Origin: DATDCV01 sp036524155
GTDB lineage: Bacteria; Verrucomicrobiota; Verrucomicrobiia; Limisphaerales; UBA8199
Direction: 5' to 3'
Assembly (NCBI GenBank): GCA_036524155.1
Contig: DATDCV010000294.1
Coordinates: 1 to 13,801, forward strand
DNA length: 13,801 bases
Positions 7,144-13,801 of this stretch are shown here, piece after piece. How positions within the stretch are numbered: position 1 is the first letter of the stretch; every line of letters begins with the position of its first letter. The translations under genes and the position numbers were made by a program. The notes beneath the pieces are model-generated. The model saw only the letters and a list, made by a program, of their open reading frames with translations. It did not search any database and was not told where the DNA came from.

Positions 7144-7443
7144 CTATTCAAAGTCATAGACCACGACCTTTTTGCAGACGCGTTTGAATACCTTCTCGAT
7201 GAATTCCAAATGCCTCGGGTGCACCTGGTACGCGTCCTGGGTCGCTTTGTCGGGAAACACCAGGTTCAGGGCCACCTGGTACGACTGGTCCACCACCGGA
7301 CGGTGGCTGGTCGCCATTTTCCCGACGTGATAATGCAGCGCGCCCGGAATGGGCCTCAAATACTTTTCAGCTCCCTTGATGAGTTCGTCCGCGGCTATGG
7401 GGTTCGACGGGTCCGTCCAAAAAATGACGATGTGTGAGAACAT
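7144..7443 (-). CDS. Dabb (stress-responsive alpha/beta barrel) domain protein
   Basis: The 99-residue product is a single Dabb domain at its usual length. It starts with the strand MFSHIVIFW, includes HYHVGK in the middle, and ends with a Dabb-like strand-helix unit: NLVFPDKATQDAY followed by HPRHLEF and a closing VVVYDFE strand. The fold is a dimeric ferredoxin-like barrel; members include plant stress proteins and a few enzymes, but most bacterial ones have no known activity. No signal peptide is seen, so it is probably cytoplasmic. The frame is open far upstream (to 7827), overlapping the divergent gene, but the ATG at 7443 matches the domain start. The next gene begins 13 bases after its stop. 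Just upstream of the start (7452-7470) lies a degenerate match to the GGAGCGCCG palindrome family. Confidence 0.85.
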   Translation of the reverse strand: MFSHIVIFWTDPSNPIAADELIKGAEKYLRPIPGALHYHVGKMATSHRPVVDQSYQVALNLVFPDKATQDAYQVHPRHLEFIEKVFKRVCKKVVVYDFE

Positions 7444-7451
7444 GAGAGTTT

Positions 7452-7470
7452 CCGAGATTTTCGGCGCTCC
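7452..7470 (-). repeat. Possible degenerate GGAGCGCCG palindrome in the Dabb leader
   Basis: On the minus strand GGAGCGCCG (7462-7470) is followed by a short dyad CCGA-N5-TCGG. The head is identical to that of the repeat units at 4924-5023 and 8768-8790, but the stem is only four pairs. It ends eight bases before the Dabb ATG. It may be a decayed copy or chance similarity in GC-rich DNA. Confidence 0.3.
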
Positions 7471-7537
7471 GCCGGGGACAGCAAGCATGAAATGGGCGGT
7501 GGGTGGCGGTCCTTTTTCTCTTGACTGAAGGCGCGCA

Positions 7538-7558
7538 GCCCGTTGAATGCGGGCTGTG
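7538..7558. repeat. Small palindrome in the divergent Dabb / secreted-protein spacer
   Basis: CAGCCCG (7538-7544) and CGGGCTG (7552-7558) form a perfect seven-base inverted repeat around a seven-base loop. It lies in the 172-base divergent spacer (7444-7615), so it could be an operator, or another REP-like unit. No convincing promoter was found beside it. Confidence 0.35.
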
Positions 7559-7615
7559 AAATTGCCGGGCTTGTAGTAGGAAGACGGAAGAGCGCGGCAT
7601 AATGGTGGATGAGGT

Positions 7616-8674
7616 ATGCGCGAATTGTGCTCACGGCTGCTGTGTGTCGGTGTTGGGGTGATGGTTGGCGCGGTCGCGCTGGCGAGTCCGGCGCCGGCGC
7701 CGTTGCTGGTTTCGCCGGCAAATGGGGCGACCAACGTGGATCCCGACCAGATATTGAGTTGGAGATGGATCGATGAGCTGATGGTCAACGGAGGCTTCGA
7801 CGGCGGTCTGTCGCCCGGGTGGTACACGGGCGGGTCAAATCCGTCGCTCTGGCAGGTTTACACGACGCCTACGAACCGTTTTGCGACAACGATTATTCCG
7901 ATGTCGACCCTGGCGATGGGACAATTAATACAGGACTTTTACATTCCGCTGGACGCAACGTCGGCGACTCTGCAATGGCAGGAACGGGTCTGGAACCTGC
8001 TGCCCTCGACGCTGATTGGAAGACTGCGCGTGCTGCTATTTCAGGGCGGCGGGGCCGTGGCAAAATTCGAGGATGCGACGGGCAGCGAGGCGATCTTTCG
8101 ACCTCACACCTGGGTGAGCCGCAGCGCGGACCTTGGCGCCTACGCCGGGTCGAGCCTGCAACTGGTCATTCAGGCCGATACGTATTCTCCGGCGGCGGTG
8201 AGTTCCTGGTATGCAGACGTTGACTCGTTCACGCTGCGTTGTGAGCACGGTTCGACTCCGGAGTTCCAGGTGTACGTTGGCAAGAGCCAGGTTCTGGGTC
8301 CGTCAAATCAGGTTGGGACCACCACCAGCTTGAGTTACTGGTCGTTACCGCTGGATCCGAATTCCACTTATTACTGGAAAGTGGCCGCCGTGCGTGATTC
8401 GGTCACCAACTACAGCGCCACCTCCTGGTTCAGGACCGGCCAGCGAGCGCTTCCGCAATTAACTGTCGCCGGATTGACGGCCAGCACGGCAATACTGCAG
8501 TTTGCGTCGCTCACCAATCGCTTCTACACCATCGAGCAGACGGATGCTCTTGGGGCAGACGCAAGTTGGTCGGAGGCCACGGTCACGACACCTGGTTTCG
8601 GTGGCACGATGCAGATGGAGGCCCAGCTACCCTGGAACGGCGTCCGCTTCTGGCGGGTGCACATTACCCCTTGA
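7616..8674 (+). CDS. Secreted protein with an Ig/FN3-like domain apparently interrupted by an inserted beta domain
   Basis: The 352-residue product begins with a signal peptide (hydrophobic to about residue 23, then Pro/Ala-rich). A segment VSPANGATNVDP...ILSWRW (32-51) is the typical start of bacterial surface Ig/FN3-like domains, but the expected continuation (EFQVYVGKSQ ... TYYWKVAAVRD ... SWFRTG) appears only at 216-275. Between them lies about 155 residues beginning LMVNGGFDGG, with a jelly-roll or carbohydrate-binding-module look (LQWQERVWNL, SWYADVDSFTLRCE). The C-terminal 70 residues include NRFYTIEQTDALG...W and end FWRVHI, a closing module I associate with secreted Verrucomicrobia proteins. 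No catalytic motif is seen; a binding or surface role is likely. The ATG at 7616 has a purine-rich GGATGAGG directly before it. The ceramidase-like gene follows 52 bases downstream. Confidence 0.8.
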   Translation: MRELCSRLLCVGVGVMVGAVALASPAPAPLLVSPANGATNVDPDQILSWRWIDELMVNGGFDGGLSPGWYTGGSNPSLWQVYTTPTNRFATTIIPMSTLAMGQLIQDFYIPLDATSATLQWQERVWNLLPSTLIGRLRVLLFQGGGAVAKFEDATGSEAIFRPHTWVSRSADLGAYAGSSLQLVIQADTYSPAAVSSWYADVDSFTLRCEHGSTPEFQVYVGKSQVLGPSNQVGTTTSLSYWSLPLDPNSTYYWKVAAVRDSVTNYSATSWFRTGQRALPQLTVAGLTASTAILQFASLTNRFYTIEQTDALGADASWSEATVTTPGFGGTMQMEAQLPWNGVRFWRVHITP

Positions 8675-8726
8675 GCGTGGAGTTTCTGCTCGTGCGCCGC
8701 AGCAATCGTGGTGGTAATATCGGGCG

Positions 8727-10232
8727 ATGAGCCATCGAACATTCTCGTGTGCAGCCGTGAGCGACCGGGAGCGCCGGCGTCCTCGCCGGCGGATCTCAAA
8801 GGAGTTGACAATCGCCGGCAGCGTGTTCTCCCGTGCTGCGGCGAAAGTGGCGGCGGTTCTCGCCTTGGCGCTTTTCCTAATCTGGCCCTTTAAAGGGCAG
8901 GGTGCGGAGGCCACGCCCGCTTCCGCCGCCAAGGAAACGAACCGGTTGGCGCTCGCCGTGTTTGATATCGACGCCACGCCGCCGATTGGGAGCATGATGG
9001 CCTATGACCCGGTCACCAACAAATGGGACCTTGGGTTGAGGGCTCGCGGCCTGGTCCTGCTCGGCGCCGGTCAGCCCATCGTGCTGTGTGCGGTCGATTG
9101 GATAGGCATCGCCAACGAAGCCCACGACGAGTTCTGCCGTGGCCTGGCTTCGGCAGCGGGGACGAGTCCGGAGCGGGTTGCCGTCCACACGCTCCATCAG
9201 CATGACGCGCCCGACTGCGATTTCTCGGCGGAGAAAATACTCAAGGAAGCCCAGGCTGATCCGCGACAATTCGAGAGCAGTTTCCAGCGCCAGACGCTGA
9301 GCGATCTGGAGCGTGCGGTCCGGCTTGCCCTGCTTCACCCCCAACCTGTAACGCATCTCGGCCTGGGCGAGGCCAAGGTCGATCGGGTTGCCTCCAACCG
9401 CCGGATACTCGGACCGGACGGAAAGGTGCGGGCCGTCCGTTATACGACGTGCAAAGATGCGGCGCTTCGGGCCGAACCGGAGGGCACCATTGACCCGGTA
9501 GTTTCGCTGGTCAGTTTCTGGAACAGCAATCGGCCACTGGCCGTACTGAGTTATTATGCCACGCATCCACAGAGTTATTACCGGACGGGCATTCCCAATC
9601 CGGATTTTCCGGGCGTGGCCCGCTTCCTGAGGCAGTTGGCAGTGCCTGCCGCCCTGCTTATCCACTTTAACGGAGCAGGCGGGAATATCGGCGCCGGCAA
9701 ATACAACGATGGCGCCGCGGAGAACCGGAAGCTCTTGGCTGAGCGGCTCGCGGACGGCATGAGCCGCGCCTGGGACGCAACTAAACGAGAACCCCTGACT
9801 CCGGAGATGGTCGGGTGGGCCGTTCAGCCAGTGGCGTTACCGCCAGCGGTCGATCTCGATGAAGAAGAGCTCGAGGCTCGGTTGAAGGGGAAGGACCCGC
9901 GTTTCTTCGTTATCGGCGGGCCGTCGCGCCTCGCCTGGCTGCGCCGTTGCAGGGATGGGCATCGGATCGATGTTGGCTGCTTGCGACTTGGACGCGCGCG
10001 GATTTTGCACATGCCCGGGGAACTTTTCGTGGAATATCAACTGGCAGCGAAGGCCGAGCGGCCGGATTTATTCGTGGCGATAGCCGCTTACGGTGATTAC
10101 GGACCGTGGTACATTGGAACGGCAAAAGCGTACGAGGAAGGAGGTTACGAGACCAGCCCTCCCGCGTCGAACGTGAGTCCGGCCGCCGAAGCCGAATTGA
10201 TGCGGGCGGTTCGTAACTTGCTCAAAGACTGA
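8727..10232 (+). CDS. Exported neutral-ceramidase-like hydrolase
   Basis: The product resembles the neutral/alkaline non-lysosomal ceramidase family, zinc enzymes that cleave the amide bond of ceramides; many bacterial relatives have unknown substrates. Seen: the N-terminal FDIDATPPIG motif (79-88), HTLHQHDAPD (154-163) where the family has a His-rich zinc loop, YYATHPQ (276-282) with His280, FNGAGGNIGAG (314-324), HMPGELFVEY (428-437) with Glu432, and tyrosines at 455-462. These fit the His/His/Glu/Tyr zinc site of Pseudomonas neutral ceramidase. At 501 residues it is shorter than typical ceramidases and lacks their C-terminal Ig-like domain. A hydrophobic export segment lies at about residues 41-55, unusually far from the N-terminus. 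The first 30 codons run over a palindromic repeat, so the true start may be later, perhaps GTG at 8823. Its stop is one base from the opposing gene's stop. Confidence 0.78.
   Translation: MSHRTFSCAAVSDRERRRPRRRISKELTIAGSVFSRAAAKVAAVLALALFLIWPFKGQGAEATPASAAKETNRLALAVFDIDATPPIGSMMAYDPVTNKWDLGLRARGLVLLGAGQPIVLCAVDWIGIANEAHDEFCRGLASAAGTSPERVAVHTLHQHDAPDCDFSAEKILKEAQADPRQFESSFQRQTLSDLERAVRLALLHPQPVTHLGLGEAKVDRVASNRRILGPDGKVRAVRYTTCKDAALRAEPEGTIDPVVSLVSFWNSNRPLAVLSYYATHPQSYYRTGIPNPDFPGVARFLRQLAVPAALLIHFNGAGGNIGAGKYNDGAAENRKLLAERLADGMSRAWDATKREPLTPEMVGWAVQPVALPPAVDLDEEELEARLKGKDPRFFVIGGPSRLAWLRRCRDGHRIDVGCLRLGRARILHMPGELFVEYQLAAKAERPDLFVAIAAYGDYGPWYIGTAKAYEEGGYETSPPASNVSPAAEAELMRAVRNLLKD
8768..8790. 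repeat. GGAGCGCCG-headed palindrome at the 5' end of the ceramidase-like gene
   Basis: GGAGCGCCG (8768-8776) leads into the perfect dyad GCCGGCG-TCCT-CGCCGGC (8773-8790). It shares its head and geometry with both arms of the 4924-5023 repeat, while the lower stem bases differ. It is a single unit with no visible inverted partner. It lies inside the 5' part of the annotated reading frame, where it encodes an Arg-rich stretch. Confidence 0.6.
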
Positions 10233-10233
10233 C

Positions 10234-11286
10234 TTACAGGTTGCTGCCGTAGACTTGCTGCAACTGGATCAGCAGCGTTTCCAGCTCGCGGTAATACTCC
10301 TCCTCGGAACGTTGCGCCTTGGTTTCACGCAGGCGAGCGATGGAAAGCTCGAGGGCGTCGCGTTTGGTGCGGATTCCGGCCGGCAGCTCCTGCTCGGCTT
10401 GACTGAGTACCAGGTGTAACTGGTGCGCACGCGCGCCGTCCACCGCAGCGCTTCCCTCGGGTTTCTTAATGGGGCGAACGCCGCGGAACCAATCGGCCGG
10501 AGTGCCCAAGCCCTCTCCGTTGTCGTCGATCAGCGCATGCTCGGTCGCGAGCCGGCCCCCAGTTTTGTAGAACTCGGCAACATGTGTGGAGGCGCTCAGG
10601 AAGGCCTCGAGGACGGAAGTTTGGCCGTCCTTATCCAAATCGCTATCACCGTTCACCAGAGCGTCGGCGAAGCAGAGGCCGAAGCGCGCGAAATTCTGTT
10701 CGTTACCGCTGCGGGTAGCGGTGACGATGACGCGATTCGTCGCTGAGAGTTGATTCAGGAACGGTGCGCTAGCCGAAGTGGTGTCGATAAACACCAGCGG
10801 TCGGCGGAATGGTTGAAGCCAGTCGCGCAATTCGGCGGCGGTGACATCCGGTCCGCGCAAGTTGAAGCGCGCTTCCTTGCCGTCGAACGTTCCGTGACCG
10901 ATGAACACAAGCCAAAGTGGGTCGCCGTTTTCGGTGGGTTGGCTGGTGAGAGATTCCTTAAGCCGGTCATGGTCGGAGCCGCGCGGGTTGTCGACGAGCC
11001 CGAGGCAGATGGTTTTGGCGTGGCCACGGTCGCACGCGTTCGTCCAGTGCTCGACTTGCCGGACGAAATTACTGCTAAAATCCGGCTCGCCCGCTGCACC
11101 GACGACGAGGATCACCGTCGGCTGGTTAGTAGCGGCAGATCCGGCGCCAGCCGGAACTGTAAATAGGCCGGCGAACAACATGAGCGCGGCAAAGAGACGC
11201 AAAATGGGCAGGAAGATGTTTCGCGCCGCCACAGTGTAAAAAGGCCAGGCCAGGCAGTCCGGCAGGCGGGGGAATTTACAGATCAT
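10234..11286 (-). CDS. Exported caspase-fold (C13/C14-like) protein with catalytic cysteine replaced
   Basis: The 350-residue product has a signal peptide or anchor (about residues 27-50), then a caspase-like alpha/beta domain. The strand WLVFIGHG (125-132) ends with His131, the expected catalytic His. The next core strand PLVFIDTTSAS ends where legumains and caspases have xACxSG, but Thr170 occupies the Cys position, so peptidase activity is unlikely. NRVIVTATRSGNE follows, as in the family, then a calcium-loop-like DSDLDKDG (214-221) followed by SVLEAF. The last 70 residues (about 280-346) are charged and probably coiled-coil. It follows the VWA gene by 107 bases on the same strand. The frame is open to 11655 inside that gene, but the ATG at 11286, with AGGGCGAG just upstream, gives the signal peptide. 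The role is unknown; a scaffold or binding pseudoenzyme is inferred. Confidence 0.75.
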   Translation of the reverse strand: MICKFPRLPDCLAWPFYTVAARNIFLPILRLFAALMLFAGLFTVPAGAGSAATNQPTVILVVGAAGEPDFSSNFVRQVEHWTNACDRGHAKTICLGLVDNPRGSDHDRLKESLTSQPTENGDPLWLVFIGHGTFDGKEARFNLRGPDVTAAELRDWLQPFRRPLVFIDTTSASAPFLNQLSATNRVIVTATRSGNEQNFARFGLCFADALVNGDSDLDKDGQTSVLEAFLSASTHVAEFYKTGGRLATEHALIDDNGEGLGTPADWFRGVRPIKKPEGSAAVDGARAHQLHLVLSQAEQELPAGIRTKRDALELSIARLRETKAQRSEEEYYRELETLLIQLQQVYGSNL

Positions 11287-11330
11287 TCTCGCCCTGGTAA
11301 TGAATCCCTCAATGCGTCGAGAAAGAGCAT

Positions 11331-11380
11331 TGGAAGGGGAAAGAGGACGAGGACGAGGACGAGAAGGAAGACGAGGATGA
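11331..11380 (-). repeat. Purine/pyrimidine tract with GAGGAC repeats in the intergenic leader
   Basis: The plus strand is almost purely purine plus occasional C over about 50 bases, with three exact tandem GAGGAC units at 11343-11360 and imperfect continuation to 11380. On the transcribed (minus) strand it gives a C/U-rich leader between the VWA gene stop (11394) and the caspase-fold gene start (11286). It may be a slippage-prone simple repeat or an unstructured leader. Confidence 0.55.
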
Positions 11381-11393
11381 TCTGCGATAATGC

Positions 11394-13766
11394 TCACGGC
11401 AGACCTTTCCAGCGCCGGAGGCCCCATTCGGCGACGAAGCATGCAAGCGCGAAGCCAAACACGGTGGGCGTGTGCCATGCCGGGGTGGTCCAGGCTTCCA
11501 TTACGGGCGCGCGGTGCGACGGCAACCTGCGCGCGAAGGCGGCCAGGTTGTCTGCGGGGATCAATTCGCCTCCGGTGCGTTTGGCGATGTCCTCGAGCAA
11601 AGTCAAATTCGGTTGGAGCGACTTGAATTCTTCGGCGGCCGGGTCCGTCGCCCAACCGGTTTCAGCGCGGCCGACCTCGAGCCCGACGGAGTTGGTAACG
11701 AATGCCTGCGCGAGATATCCGCCGGCGCCCGGGGGAACATAGGTCGCCTCGTAAACGCCTGGTTCCTTGAGCGACGGCTCGGCACGGAGGCGCAGCGGGA
11801 CGGTAGCGGCGTTGGTGGCGGAGCCGGGCGCAGCCTGAACCCCGATAGTGACGGACGAGTCGTCAAGCGGCTGGAATTTGGAATCGCGCGCGCGGACCTG
11901 GAGGCTGACGGCTTCGGCGCCGGCATCAGGCACGGGTTCGGCGGTGAGTTCTACCGGCCGCGGGACATCGGCGACAAGCCAACGCACCAGTTGGCGCCAG
12001 GCTTTGTCGAGGTCGCGGTGGGTGCCGGCGTTGAGCAGGCCCCAGCGCCACAGGTCACCGATTGTCAGCGCGGCGGTGCGTCCTCGCCCAAAGCGCTGGG
12101 TGACGATTGCCGGGAACTCTTTGCCGTGCTCATCTTTAGCCGTCGCGACGATGCTGGCGCCCGGTTTGATTTCCCGTACCGGGTTTAACACCTGGAAAGG
12201 CGGCATCGATTCGAGGCGCGTTTTTTCGTCGGCTTCGTTTTCGCGCAACCGCGCCCAGGCCTGCAGCCAGCCTTCCCGGGCCAGGTTCAGCCGCACGGAC
12301 GCAGGGGCCGCGGTGTCCGCGAGGCGGTCCAGGTACACGGGCAGCATATCGCCGATCGGGGTGCGCTGGTAGTTGCCCTGTTGGAAACACTCCATGCCGC
12401 CGAGCATCAGGAGGCCGCCGCCGCGTTCGGCGACATACTTCTGGAGAAGGGCGGCCTGGTCGGATGTGAAGAAAGCGGCTTCGACGTCATCCAGAATCAC
12501 TGCCTGGTAGCCATACAATTCGTTTGCGGTGCCGGGGAAGCCGCTCCGCAACTCGAGTTCGTCGCGCGTGTTCAAACGCGACAACACCGGCTGGTCGTAA
12601 CGCTCGGCTTCCTCCCGTGACTGATTGCCGAAACCGCGAAACAACGGATTGCCGGTTTCGCCGCCGCGTCCGCGGAAGTCGAATTTGCCCTCGCGGAGGG
12701 CGACGCGGATGAGGGCGACGAGTTGGACTTGCGGGTCTTCCTGGATCGCGCGGTTCAGGAATTTGAACTCCCAGTTCGGCCGGCCGGCGACGTACAGCAC
12801 GCGATATGGGCCCTGCCCGCGATCCACCGCCAATACCCGTGAATTATTGAGCAACGTTGCTTCCCGCGTGACGGCGGAGGCGTTGGTCCAGCCGATTTCG
12901 TCTTTCAGCCCGACCTGCAGCCGGTAAAACGAAACGCCTGGTTTTTCCGGTCGCAACTCAAAGCGGAATGCCAAGGAGTCGTTCTCTTTCCTCGCCTGCA
13001 AAGCGGCGTTGCGGATTTCCCGGCCGGACGTATCGAGCAACCGGGCGACGACGTTTTCGCCGGTGAGCCCCAGCGCGACGGCATCCGCCTGAATTGAGAC
13101 GGGCGCATCCTCGAAAGCCGTTTGCGTCACGTTGACCTGGCTGATGGCGATGTCAGACAAAGCGGAACGGCGTCCGAGCACAACGGGATAAATGGGAGGC
13201 AGCCCCGCCAGGTCCGCAGGCGCATTATGCAGGTCCGTGGCGTTGCCGTCGGTCAGTAGCAGCACCCCGGCGAGCGGACGTCCTTCGAAACGCTGCTTCA
13301 GTGCTGCCAGCGCGGAACCCAACGCGGTGGCGCGGCCGTCGAAGGCCGCCTCGTGAAAATCACGGGTTGGCTCGAGCCGGGTATCGAACAAAAAGCGGCG
13401 CACTTCAAAACTGTCTTCGAGGGCGGCCTGCCAATCGGCATGGTGCGGGTCGAGTAGCGCTTTTAGCGAGGCGGCGCGCGTTCGTGTCTCGCCGTTGTCC
13501 TTCACTTGCAGACTCCGGCTGTTGTCGGCGACGACGGCGAAGATGTTCGCGCCAGGCTGGGCGCGGTGGCCCGACCAAAGCGGTTCGAGCAGGCACAAGC
13601 CCAGCGCCCAGGTGCCAGCCACTTTCAGGCCTGCACACAGCCAGCGAAGCGGTGAGGCTGACGCGCGGCGGTAACTCCACCATACCAGGAAGAGGGCAAA
13701 GGCCAGTGCGACTCCGGCGGGCCACAGCCAGTCCCGAGCTGAAAAGGTTAGCGTCGCGACAAGCAT
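11394..13766 (-). CDS. Membrane VWA / glutamine-amidotransferase-like protein
   Basis: The 790-residue protein has two N-terminal membrane helices (about 14-33 and 41-62), a VWA domain (about 75-200), a central glutamine-amidotransferase class-I-like domain (about 320-480 plus 540-600), a beta-rich region (about 605-705), and a final hydrophobic segment near 768-780. The VWA metal site is intact: DNSRS (81-85), Thr147 and Asp173. The amidotransferase-like part shows YRVLYVAGRPNWEFKFLNRA, YQAVILDDVE and GGGLLMLGG...GNY, but no obvious G-x-C-x-G nucleophile elbow, so it is probably not an amidotransferase. Proteins like this typically lie in clusters with a MoxR ATPase, a DUF58 protein and BatA-like VWA proteins; those would be to the right of the window. 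The ATG at 13766 was chosen; a GTG lies one codon earlier. TGATG at the start suggests tight coupling to an upstream gene. Confidence 0.88.
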   Translation of the reverse strand: MLVATLTFSARDWLWPAGVALAFALFLVWWSYRRASASPLRWLCAGLKVAGTWALGLCLLEPLWSGHRAQPGANIFAVVADNSRSLQVKDNGETRTRAASLKALLDPHHADWQAALEDSFEVRRFLFDTRLEPTRDFHEAAFDGRATALGSALAALKQRFEGRPLAGVLLLTDGNATDLHNAPADLAGLPPIYPVVLGRRSALSDIAISQVNVTQTAFEDAPVSIQADAVALGLTGENVVARLLDTSGREIRNAALQARKENDSLAFRFELRPEKPGVSFYRLQVGLKDEIGWTNASAVTREATLLNNSRVLAVDRGQGPYRVLYVAGRPNWEFKFLNRAIQEDPQVQLVALIRVALREGKFDFRGRGGETGNPLFRGFGNQSREEAERYDQPVLSRLNTRDELELRSGFPGTANELYGYQAVILDDVEAAFFTSDQAALLQKYVAERGGGLLMLGGMECFQQGNYQRTPIGDMLPVYLDRLADTAAPASVRLNLAREGWLQAWARLRENEADEKTRLESMPPFQVLNPVREIKPGASIVATAKDEHGKEFPAIVTQRFGRGRTAALTIGDLWRWGLLNAGTHRDLDKAWRQLVRWLVADVPRPVELTAEPVPDAGAEAVSLQVRARDSKFQPLDDSSVTIGVQAAPGSATNAATVPLRLRAEPSLKEPGVYEATYVPPGAGGYLAQAFVTNSVGLEVGRAETGWATDPAAEEFKSLQPNLTLLEDIAKRTGGELIPADNLAAFARRLPSHRAPVMEAWTTPAWHTPTVFGFALACFVAEWGLRRWKGLP

Positions 13767-13769
13767 CAC

Positions 13770-13801
13770 TCAGTTCTGCGGCTTCGCGCCGGTGCTTTCC
13801 T
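13770..13801 (-). CDS. Possible C-terminal end of an upstream gene cut by the window edge
   Basis: Minus-strand frames are open from the window edge. One stops with TGA at 13770-13772 after a peptide ending GAKPQN; another stops with a TGA at 13766-13768 that overlaps the ATG of the VWA gene. Either would fit a tightly packed operon, and a BatA-like or other VWA protein would be expected here from the family context. Only about ten codons are visible, so neither frame nor identity can be fixed. Confidence 0.3.
   Translation of the reverse strand, partial: ESTGAKPQN

Noticed and set aside
7523..7551. TTGACT plus TGAATG as a plus-strand promoter for the 7616 gene
   Set aside because: The -10 box matches only two of six consensus bases and the elements overlap a palindrome; not supportable by eye.
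11343..11380. The GAGGAC tract as a CRISPR or direct-repeat array
   Set aside because: Units are six bases with no spacers; it is a simple sequence repeat.
11472..12188. 238-codon plus-strand open frame inside the VWA gene
   Set aside because: Antisense shadow of a well-supported membrane VWA protein.

Overview
The window reads as a GC-rich chromosomal segment from a member of the Verrucomicrobia (Verrucomicrobiota), most likely from the Pedosphaera/Limisphaerales side. This is inferred from gene style, not from a marker gene. The pointers are a lone pseudopilin with a C-terminal H-X9-DG signature, a secreted FG-GAP protein, a Dabb protein, a large secreted Ig-like protein, a VWA/glutamine-amidotransferase-like membrane protein, and several palindromic intergenic repeats. 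No tRNA, rRNA, CRISPR array, phage gene, transposase or plasmid function was seen.

Layout from left to right. Positions 1-197 hold no recognisable gene. On the minus strand come an H-X9-DG pseudopilin (198-1076) and an exported, zinc-less-type msrB (1354-1971). A 107-bp nested inverted repeat (2050-2156) follows, then dtd on the plus strand (2211-2663). A solo hairpin (2681-2699) lies between dtd and a convergent minus-strand pair: a TPR membrane protein (3630-4844) followed by a two-cluster iron-sulfur protein (2700-3590). A second nested inverted repeat (4924-5023) separates these from a minus-strand pair: a Dabb protein (7144-7443), then a secreted protein that joins five FG-GAP calcium-binding repeats to a xylose-isomerase-like TIM barrel (5052-7130). 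Divergent from it on the plus strand are a secreted multidomain beta protein (7616-8674) and an exported neutral-ceramidase-like hydrolase (8727-10232). The right end is a minus-strand pair, probably transcribed from beyond the window edge: a VWA plus glutamine-amidotransferase-like membrane protein (11394-13766), then an exported caspase-fold protein that has lost its nucleophile (10234-11286).

Most products are predicted to be exported or membrane-bound, so the segment mainly concerns the cell envelope and extracellular substrates. It looks like ordinary chromosome rather than a mobile island. The points most worth a second look are the FG-GAP/TIM-barrel fusion, the apparent insertion of one beta domain inside another in the 7616-8674 product, the pseudo-caspase beside the VWA protein, and a family of short palindromes that keep a GGAGCGCCG head while their stems change in a compensatory way. 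All start sites were chosen by eye from codon, spacing and domain considerations; ambiguous ones are flagged.
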